This document shows positions 1 through 5,099 of a stretch of DNA of 5,099 nt, piece after piece. The stretch lies in the NCBI GenBank assembly GCA_016195145.1, contig JACQAF010000127.1:1-5099 (forward strand). The letters are read 5' to 3'. The notes below the pieces were generated by a model. That model had not been told where the DNA came from, searched no databases, and was given only the letters and a program-made list of their open reading frames with translations. The translations under genes and the position numbers were made by a program. Origin of the DNA: Rhodospirillales bacterium. Lineage in GTDB: Bacteria; Pseudomonadota; Alphaproteobacteria; CACIAM-22H2. The first letter of the stretch is position 1. The number at the start of each line of letters is the position of its first letter.

Positions 1-304
1 CCTGATCACCGGGTTGCTCCTCGCCTATCTCAATGGCTACATCGTCGATGCGTTGACCCTCGGCATCGGCCAGGGCCCCGGCAAGGCGCGGGCGATCGGC
101 CTTGGCATGTGGCTCGGCATCATCATGGCCTATAACGTGTGGATGATCATCTGGCCGAACCAGAAGATTGCCCTCGGCATGGTCGAAGCGGATGCCGACC
201 GCAAGAAAGCGGCGGGCCGCACCGCGATGCTGGCCAGCCGGTTCAACACCATGGCGTCGATTCCGATGCTTTATTTCATGGTGGCGGCGCAGAACATCTA
301 CTAG
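1..304 (+). CDS. PuuD / urate-oxidase-N-terminal-family membrane protein, C-terminal part
   Basis: The last 100 codons of a gene that begins before the window; the reading frame starts at base 2 and ends at TAG 302-304. I see three hydrophobic stretches (about visible residues 1-22, 31-51 and 83-96). After the second comes the motif NVWMIIWPNQK, then a charged stretch (EADADRKKAAGR), then LASRFNTMASIPMLYFM. The WPNQK and ASR-N-SIPML pattern is what I know from the membrane domain of PuuD-type urate hydroxylases (Urate_ox_N family). In characterised PuuD a cytochrome c domain follows this membrane domain. Here the protein stops directly after the last membrane segment and no CxxCH heme motif is present, so this is the short, cytochrome-less form. 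Urate oxidation should therefore not be assumed. It converges on the sec operon and shares a terminator with it. Family call fairly sure; substrate unknown. Confidence 0.7.
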   Translation, partial: LITGLLLAYLNGYIVDALTLGIGQGPGKARAIGLGMWLGIIMAYNVWMIIWPNQKIALGMVEADADRKKAAGRTAMLASRFNTMASIPMLYFMVAAQNIY

Positions 305-325
305 GCCAGCCCGCCATACCGGCAC

Positions 326-353
326 AAAACGGGGCTCTGCGGGGCTCCGTTTT
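326..353. terminator. Bidirectional intrinsic terminator between convergent units
   Basis: Bases 326-337 pair with 342-353 around a 4-base loop. The stem is 12 bp: four A-T pairs at the base, then a GC-rich part with two G-T wobbles. The A-run on one side and T-run on the other give a U-tract in both directions (TTTTCGTT on plus, TTTTGTG on minus). It lies 21 bp after the stop of the PuuD-like gene and 19 bp after the stop of the Mth938-like gene (minus), so it can end both transcripts. The U-tracts are short, so termination may be incomplete. Confidence 0.75.
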
Positions 354-372
354 CGTTCCGCTTTGTGACCAT

Positions 373-741
373 TCAATCGACGGCGATCAGGGCGGCGGCG
401 ACGCGGCGCGCCTCGGCCAGCAACACGTTGTAAGTGCGGCAGGCGGCGCCGGTGTCCATCGCCTCAAGCGCCAAGCCGGCGGCGCGCAGCTCTTGGCGCA
501 AGGGCGGCGTTATGGGCGCCATGCGCCGGCCGCAGCCGAGCAACAAAATCTCCGGCAATGGGGCCGCGGCCAGGACAACCGAAAAACTGGCGAGCGATAG
601 TTCCGCAGCTGCGCGGACCGTCCACGGCGCGACAAGATCGGGAAGCAGAATGATTGAACCCGAAAAACGCTCGTTTCCGACCCGGAATCCGCCATCGCCA
701 TAAGCGGCGACGATCTTGCGGGCGGATACGTCGATGGCCAT
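373..741 (-). CDS. Mth938-like domain protein (DUF498 / NDUFAF3-like family)
   Basis: A 122-residue protein spanning the whole single-domain family length. Visible landmarks are YGDGGFRVG (14-22), FSGSIILLP (26-34), the W at 40, the strand-turn EILLLGCG (64-71), and the signature MDTGAACRTYNVLLAEAR (95-112) followed by RVAAALI. These match Mth938-domain proteins, whose mitochondrial relative NDUFAF3 assists assembly of respiratory complex I. The bacterial role is not firmly known and no catalytic residues can be assigned. The gene is last in the yajC-secD-secF operon, 37 bp after secF, a placement common in Alphaproteobacteria. A GAGG at 752-755 lies 10 bases before the ATG and is an acceptable ribosome binding site. 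I see no promoter in the 37-bp gap, so it is probably co-transcribed with secF. A terminator follows its stop. Confidence 0.92.
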   Translation of the reverse strand: MAIDVSARKIVAAYGDGGFRVGNERFSGSIILLPDLVAPWTVRAAAELSLASFSVVLAAAPLPEILLLGCGRRMAPITPPLRQELRAAGLALEAMDTGAACRTYNVLLAEARRVAAALIAVD

Positions 742-778
742 GCGAAACGTGCCTCGCGGTCAGCGGGCGCGCCGCCGT

Positions 779-1699
779 TCAGGGCGTCGGCTTGGCGGCG
801 GGCGGTTCGGTCGGTCGCGGCGGGCGCATATAGAGCAGCAGCGGCGCCGCAAGGAAGATCGAGGAATAGGTGCCGATGAAGATACCCCACACCATGGCGA
901 CCGAAAAGCTGCGGATCACCTCGCCGCCGAAGATCACCAGCGCGAGAACCGCGAGCATGGTCGTGCCGCTGGTCAGGATCGTGCGCGACAGCGTGTCGTT
1001 GATGGCGCGGTTCATCAGCTCGCTGAATTCCATCGTCTTGTACTTGCGCATCGTTTCGCGGATGCGGTCGAACACCACCACCGTATCGTTGATCGAATAG
1101 CCGGCGATGGTCAGGATGGCGGCGACGGTCGACAGGTTGAATTCGATCTGGGCGATGGCGAACAGGCCGATCGTAGTGACGACGTCATGGAAAGTCGCAA
1201 TCAGCGCCGCGACGCCAAATTGCCATTCGAACCGGAACCAGACGTAAATCGCGATGCCGAGCATAGCGAGAATGGAGGCGATGGCGCCCGCCTCGATCAG
1301 CTCGCCGCCGACCTTCGGCCCGACCACCTCGACCCGCCGGAAATCGAAACCGGTCATTTCCTGGCGCACCTTGAGCACGGCGGCGTTGGTCCGCCGTTCG
1401 TCGCCCTGCGCCTCGATGCGGATCAGAACGTCGTTGGCGGAGCCGAAATCCTGCAACGACACGCTGCCGAGGCCGAGGCCGGAAAGCTTGGCCCGCATTT
1501 CGGCGAGGTCGGCCGGCCCCTGCGTCGAGCGCACTTCCATCAGGATGCCGCCGCGAAAATCGATCCCGTAATTGAGACCCGGCGCGAAGAAGAGCACGAC
1601 CGACGCGACCGACAGCGCCGCGGAAATCGCGAAGGCGATGAAACGCTGGCGGATGAACGCGACATTGGTGTTCGCGGGGACGAAGGCGATCGGACGCAT
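779..1699 (-). CDS. secF: Protein translocase subunit SecF
   Basis: SecF pairs with SecD in the inner membrane and uses the proton gradient to help SecYEG finish export of proteins. Counting from the ATG at 1699 it has 306 residues, normal for the family. A first membrane segment (about 17-39) leads into NYGIDFRGG (43-51). A small periplasmic domain follows, then VVGPKVGGEL (125-134) and five further membrane segments. The conserved GYSINDTVVVFDRIRE (200-215) and TLSRTILTSGTT (236-247) are intact. The tail is cytoplasmic and proline-rich. Start choice: an in-frame GTG at 1708 would add three residues. The AAGG overlapping the secD stop is 3 bases from that GTG and 12 from the ATG, neither ideal; I prefer the ATG. 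It follows secD by 6-15 bp, which suggests translational coupling. SecD and SecF are separate proteins here, not the SecDF fusion of some relatives. Confidence 0.98.
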   Translation of the reverse strand: MRPIAFVPANTNVAFIRQRFIAFAISAALSVASVVLFFAPGLNYGIDFRGGILMEVRSTQGPADLAEMRAKLSGLGLGSVSLQDFGSANDVLIRIEAQGDERRTNAAVLKVRQEMTGFDFRRVEVVGPKVGGELIEAGAIASILAMLGIAIYVWFRFEWQFGVAALIATFHDVVTTIGLFAIAQIEFNLSTVAAILTIAGYSINDTVVVFDRIRETMRKYKTMEFSELMNRAINDTLSRTILTSGTTMLAVLALVIFGGEVIRSFSVAMVWGIFIGTYSSIFLAAPLLLYMRPPRPTEPPAAKPTP

Positions 1700-1714
1700 A
1701 AGAGACACCGGCCT

Positions 1715-3304
<1,590 letters not shown>

Positions 3305-3335
3305 GGCGCGGCCGTCCTTGGGTTAATGCCCGTGA

Positions 3336-3893
3336 TCAATCCTTGAGATGCTCGAGATACTCGTCATGGCCGAGCGAGTCATAAAGCTTCCGGCGCACCG
3401 GATCCTTGAGCGTCTCGTACGCCTCGGCCGCCTTCTCGTCGCCCGATTTCGACGCGAAAGCGGCGGCAATTTCAGCCGCGCTGACGCCCTTTTTGAGACC
3501 GAGATGGCTGTAATAATCCTCGGTCGACTCCAACCGGGCCGGCGCGCCGGTTTTCTTCGCATCCTTGCTGTCGGCCGGTTCGGTCTTGGACATGATCTCG
3601 CTGACCATGCCGCGTAGGACGCGCACGCGCACGCCGTCGGCGATCTCGACGATGATTTCGCGGTCGCCCGTCACCTTGGCCACCGTGCCGATCAGGCCGC
3701 CTGAGGTCACAACCCGGTCGCCGCGACGCAACGCCTCGATCATCGCCTTGTGTTCTTTTGTCTTCTTCTGCTGCGGCCGGATGATCAGAAAATAGAAAAC
3801 CACGAAAATCAACGCCAGTGGAGCAAGCTGGATCAGCGTGCTGGTTCCGCCGTCGCCGTTCGCCGCCTGTGCAAAAGCCGTTGAAATGAACAT
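3336..3893 (-). CDS. yajC: YajC, Sec translocon accessory subunit, with a C-terminal degenerate J-domain-like extension
   Basis: YajC is a small single-span membrane protein that associates with SecDF and SecYEG; its exact role is unclear. Here it has 185 residues against roughly 110 in ordinary YajC. Residues 1-18 form a short polar N-terminus; about 19-38 form one membrane segment ending in the hallmark LIIRPQQKKTKEH. Residues 49-101 form the conserved cytoplasmic domain, with RRGDRVVTSGGLIGTVAKV (57-75). A charged linker (about 103-125) leads to a tail (126-185) resembling the DnaJ J-domain: DYYSHLGL at its start and AYETLKDPVRRKLYDSLGH (158-176), but no HPD motif. By family topology this tail is cytoplasmic. 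I place the start at the ATG at 3893 because MFISTAFAQA is the usual alphaproteobacterial N-terminus and GGGAGAG (3901-3907) sits just upstream. The frame is open to 4010, but that adds 39 residues unlike YajC. First gene of the operon. Confidence 0.97.
   Translation of the reverse strand: MFISTAFAQAANGDGGTSTLIQLAPLALIFVVFYFLIIRPQQKKTKEHKAMIEALRRGDRVVTSGGLIGTVAKVTGDREIIVEIADGVRVRVLRGMVSEIMSKTEPADSKDAKKTGAPARLESTEDYYSHLGLKKGVSAAEIAAAFASKSGDEKAAEAYETLKDPVRRKLYDSLGHDEYLEHLKD
3339..3518 (-). other. J-domain-like segment of YajC lacking the HPD region
   Basis: Codons for YajC residues 126-185. Compared from memory with E. coli DnaJ, the 21 residues from DYYSHLGL to EIAAAF align without a gap to DYYEILGV to EIRKAY. 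The segment AYETLKDPVRRKLYDSLGH aligns with AYEVLTDSQKRAAYDQYGH. Between these blocks there are 11 residues here and 27 in DnaJ. The missing 16 residues correspond to the end of helix II, the HPD loop and the start of helix III. HPD is what J-domains use to stimulate DnaK, so classical co-chaperone activity is not expected. The reading frame is continuous and base composition matches its surroundings, so I do not read it as a frameshift or sequencing artefact. Confidence 0.75.
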
Positions 3894-3900
3894 ACGGAAT

Positions 3901-3907
3901 CTCTCCC
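3901..3907 (-). promoter_or_regulatory. Ribosome binding site of yajC
   Basis: GGGAGAG on the minus strand, 7 bases before the ATG at 3893. It is the strongest purine-rich site in the spacer and decides the start at 3893 over upstream in-frame ATGs. Confidence 0.75.
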
Positions 3908-3913
3908 TGTTTC

Positions 3914-3949
3914 CGGGCGGCGCAGAGCCCCTCTCCGCGCTGCCGCCCG
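3914..3949 (-). promoter_or_regulatory. Stem-loop in the yajC leader
   Basis: On the minus strand 3949-3942 (CGGGCGGC) pairs with 3921-3914. After a 3-base bulge (3941-3939), 3938-3933 (GCGGAG) pairs with 3927-3922 (CTCTGC, one G-U). The loop is 5 bases (3932-3928). The result is a GC-rich hairpin of 8 plus 6 bp. No U-tract follows, so it is not an intrinsic terminator. It ends 6 bases before the ribosome binding site and begins about 5 bases after the predicted transcription start, so the mRNA would start with a hairpin. Effects on mRNA stability or yajC translation are inference. Confidence 0.45.
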
Positions 3950-3960
3950 AACCGGCGCGG

Positions 3961-3988
3961 ACTATAACCGGCGGGCCGGGAAATGCAA
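3961..3988 (-). promoter_or_regulatory. Candidate sigma-70 promoter for yajC-secD-secF-Mth938 operon
   Basis: Minus strand: TTGCAT (3988-3983) as -35, 16-base spacer, TATAGT (3966-3961) as -10. The -10 is a near-consensus match and stands out in GC-rich DNA. Transcription would start near 3954, giving a leader of about 60 bases. It is the only convincing promoter upstream of the four minus-strand genes. Confidence 0.55.
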
Positions 3989-3998
3989 TCATTCCCGG
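3976..3998. repeat. 7-bp inverted repeat around the yajC -35 element
   Basis: CCGGGAA (3976-3982) and TTCCCGG (3992-3998) are perfect inverted copies separated by 9 bases, and their centres are 16 bp apart. The predicted -35 hexamer of the yajC promoter lies inside the spacer. The arrangement fits an operator for a dimeric regulator, but a chance palindrome in GC-rich DNA cannot be excluded. Confidence 0.4.
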
Positions 3999-4017
3999 TA
4001 ATTGCGGCAAAGCTGTG

Positions 4018-4047
4018 TTGACCTTCCGACCGGCTGTGCTCTAGGGT
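4018..4047 (+). promoter_or_regulatory. Candidate promoter for the DUF815-type ATPase gene
   Basis: TTGACC (4018-4023) matches a sigma-70 -35 at five of six bases. About 17-18 bases later CTAGGG / TAGGGT (4041-4047) is a weak -10. Transcription would start around 4053-4055, leaving a leader of about 30 bases. The -35 is convincing, the -10 is not. I see no other candidate before the gene. Confidence 0.4.
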
Positions 4048-4059
4048 CCGGCCGGCTGT
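4025..4059 (+). repeat. Direct repeat of 13 bp bracketing the ATPase -10
   Basis: TCCGACCGGCTGT (4025-4037) and TCCGGCCGGCTGT (4047-4059) differ at one base. They are 22 bp apart start to start, about two turns of the helix, so both copies face the same side of the DNA. The first copy lies in the promoter spacer and the second overlaps the likely start point. The arrangement would suit a regulator binding two sites. No known motif is recognised. Confidence 0.4.
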
Positions 4060-4084
4060 TTCTGCCCTATCCGGTGCCTTCGCA

Positions 4085-4942
4085 ATGGATGCTGATCGCC
4101 TCGCCTCTCTTTTGATCCGTATCGCCGACGCCCTGGAACGCCTTGCGCCGCGCCCGCCGGCTACGGTCGACATGACGGGGGCCGACGCCTTCGCCTGGCA
4201 TGCGGAAAGCCTCTCGTTGCAGCCGGTCGAAACGGTTAACCGGGTCGATCTTGTCCTGCTCAAGGGCATCGAGCGCCAGCGCGATATTCTGCTCGACAAT
4301 ACGCGCCGTTTCGCATCGGGCCTGCCGGCCAACAACGCCCTGCTGTGGGGCGCCCGGGGGATGGGGAAAAGCTCGCTGGTCAAGGCGGTCCACGCGGCGG
4401 TCAACGCCGAGCGGTCGCGCGCCCTGGCGCTGATTGAAATCCATCGCGAGGACACCCCATCCCTGCCCCGCCTGCTGTCGCAGTTGCGCGTATCCAAGCG
4501 GCGCTTTTTGCTGTTCTGCGACGACCTGTCCTTTGACGGCGAGGATGCGTCCTACAAATCATTGAAGGCGGTGCTCGAAGGCGGCATCGAGGGGCGGCCC
4601 GAGAACGTCGTGTTCTATGCAACCTCGAACCGCCGGCATCTGATGCCGCGCGACATGATCGACAACGAACGCTCGACCGCGATCAATCCCGGCGAAGCGG
4701 TCGAGGAAAAAGTGTCGCTGTCCGACCGTTTTGGCCTGTGGCTCGGGTTCCACACCTGCGACCAGGACACGTATTTTGCCATAATCGAAGGCTATGCGCG
4801 GCGCTTCAAACTGAAAATCGACCGCGCCCAGCTCGAAACCGACGCCAATGAATGGTCGATCACGCGCGGCGCGCGATCGGGCCGCGTCGCCTGGCAATTC
4901 GTCCAGGACCTCGCCGGGCGACTCGGCAAAAAACTCGATTAG
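4085..4942 (+). CDS. AAA+ family ATPase of the DUF815 type
   Basis: A 285-residue P-loop ATPase. The N-terminal part (1-60) has an amphipathic start, RLASLLIRIADALERL, typical of the alphaproteobacterial members. The family signature block LLKGIERQRDILLDNTRRF (58-76) is followed by GLPANNALLWGARGMGKSS with the Walker A GARGMGKSS (89-97). Walker B is FLLFCDDLSF (141-150, D146 and D147). A probable sensor 1 is YATSNRRHL (179-186, N182). A likely arginine finger is R215 in SLSDRFGLWLGF, and RSGRVAWQF (264-272) resembles sensor 2. All core residues look intact, so ATP binding and hydrolysis are expected; the cellular target is unknown. No membrane segment is visible. It diverges from yajC and ends 3 bp from the convergent peptidase gene. 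The ATG at 4085 has no clear Shine-Dalgarno sequence, but the conserved N-terminal helix begins here and I see no better start. Confidence 0.93.
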   Translation: MDADRLASLLIRIADALERLAPRPPATVDMTGADAFAWHAESLSLQPVETVNRVDLVLLKGIERQRDILLDNTRRFASGLPANNALLWGARGMGKSSLVKAVHAAVNAERSRALALIEIHREDTPSLPRLLSQLRVSKRRFLLFCDDLSFDGEDASYKSLKAVLEGGIEGRPENVVFYATSNRRHLMPRDMIDNERSTAINPGEAVEEKVSLSDRFGLWLGFHTCDQDTYFAIIEGYARRFKLKIDRAQLETDANEWSITRGARSGRVAWQFVQDLAGRLGKKLD

Positions 4943-4945
4943 CGA

Positions 4946-5099
4946 TTATTCGGCCGAAGCGGTTTGCGGCCCGAGATAGCTGCGCGGATTGACCGCGCGC
5001 GTACCGCGCCGCACCTCGAAATGCAATTGCGGCGCGGCGACGTTGCCGGTCATGCCGACGCGGCCGATCACCTGGCCGCGCCGTACGGTGTCGCCGCGC
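4946..5099 (-). CDS. LytM / M23-family peptidoglycan peptidase, C-terminal part
   Basis: The last 50 codons of a minus-strand gene that begins beyond the right edge; the stop is TAA at 4948-4946. The visible sequence reads RGDTVRRGQVIGRVGMTGN, then PQLHFEVRRGTRAVNPRSYL. GD-V-GQ-I---G-TG and LHFEVR-----VNP--YL are the end of the LytM/M23 domain. The histidine in LHFEVR is the second zinc-ligand/catalytic H-x-H position of the family. The start of the domain, with the first metal ligands, lies outside the window, so I cannot tell an active enzyme from an NlpD-like activator that lacks metal ligands. The protein would act in the periplasm on the cell wall. In many Alphaproteobacteria an NlpD-like M23 gene lies beside the DUF815 ATPase and yajC-secDF, which fits. 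It ends tail-to-tail with the ATPase gene. Confidence 0.88.
   Translation of the reverse strand, partial: RGDTVRRGQVIGRVGMTGNVAAPQLHFEVRRGTRAVNPRSYLGPQTASAE

Noticed and set aside
139..600. A plus-strand open frame over the end of the PuuD-like gene, the terminator and the Mth938-like gene
   Set aside because: It runs through a strong terminator and antisense to a well-recognised family gene, and shows no family features.
1700..1714. A possible frameshifted or split SecDF fusion
   Set aside because: SecD ends with a complete C-terminus and stop, and SecF begins with its own start and first membrane segment. These are ordinary separate genes.
3305..3335. A possible internal promoter or hairpin in the yajC-secD gap
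   Set aside because: The 31 bases contain only a plausible AAGGA ribosome binding site. There is no promoter pair and no significant inverted repeat.
3894..4010. N-terminal extension of yajC to an ATG at 4010
   Set aside because: The added 39 residues are proline/glycine-rich and unlike YajC. They would span the predicted promoter and leader hairpin, and the ATG at 3893 has a good ribosome binding site and the typical N-terminus.
3472..4497. A 341-codon minus-strand open frame overlapping yajC and the ATPase gene
   Set aside because: It is out of frame with yajC and antisense to the ATPase. The translation is arginine/serine-rich with no recognisable domain; a shadow frame.
4559..4897. A minus-strand open frame of 112 codons inside the ATPase gene
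   Set aside because: It lies wholly antisense to intact AAA+ motifs, and its translation shows no domain.

Overview
The window is GC-rich and densely coded. It reads as chromosomal DNA of an alphaproteobacterium, possibly Rhodospirillales-like. The evidence is the gene set and order (M23 peptidase, DUF815-type AAA+ ATPase, yajC, secD, secF, Mth938-domain protein), the codon bias, and the typical alphaproteobacterial YajC N-terminus (MFISTAFAQA). I see no insertion sequence, tRNA, rRNA, CRISPR array or integrase. The finer taxonomic placement is a guess.

Layout: 1-304 (+) is the 3' end of a membrane protein of the PuuD / urate-oxidase-N-terminal family. A bidirectional terminator hairpin (326-353) separates it from a convergent minus-strand operon that reads from right to left: yajC (3893-3336), secD (3304-1715), secF (1699 or 1708-779) and an Mth938-like gene (741-373). 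The 191-bp divergent spacer 3894-4084 holds a plausible promoter on each strand, a strong stem-loop at the predicted 5' end of the yajC mRNA, an inverted repeat around the yajC -35, and a 13-bp direct repeat around the ATPase -10. On the plus strand, 4085-4942 encodes the DUF815-family ATPase. It runs tail-to-tail, 3 bp apart, into the C-terminus of a LytM/M23 peptidase on the minus strand (4946-5099, cut by the window edge).

Function: YajC, SecD and SecF form the accessory subcomplex of the SecYEG translocon, which uses the proton gradient to aid export and membrane insertion. The Mth938-like protein probably travels with them as an operon passenger with a membrane-assembly role. The M23 peptidase acts on the cell wall. 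The ATPase role is unknown.

The most unusual element is in yajC. After a normal YajC core of about 100 residues, the protein continues through a charged linker into a 60-residue tail that aligns with the DnaJ J-domain. The tail lacks the stretch that would hold the second half of helix II, the HPD loop and the first half of helix III. This would be a degenerate J-like module fused to a Sec translocon subunit. It recalls, by analogy only, the HPD-less J-like protein Pam16 of the mitochondrial import motor.
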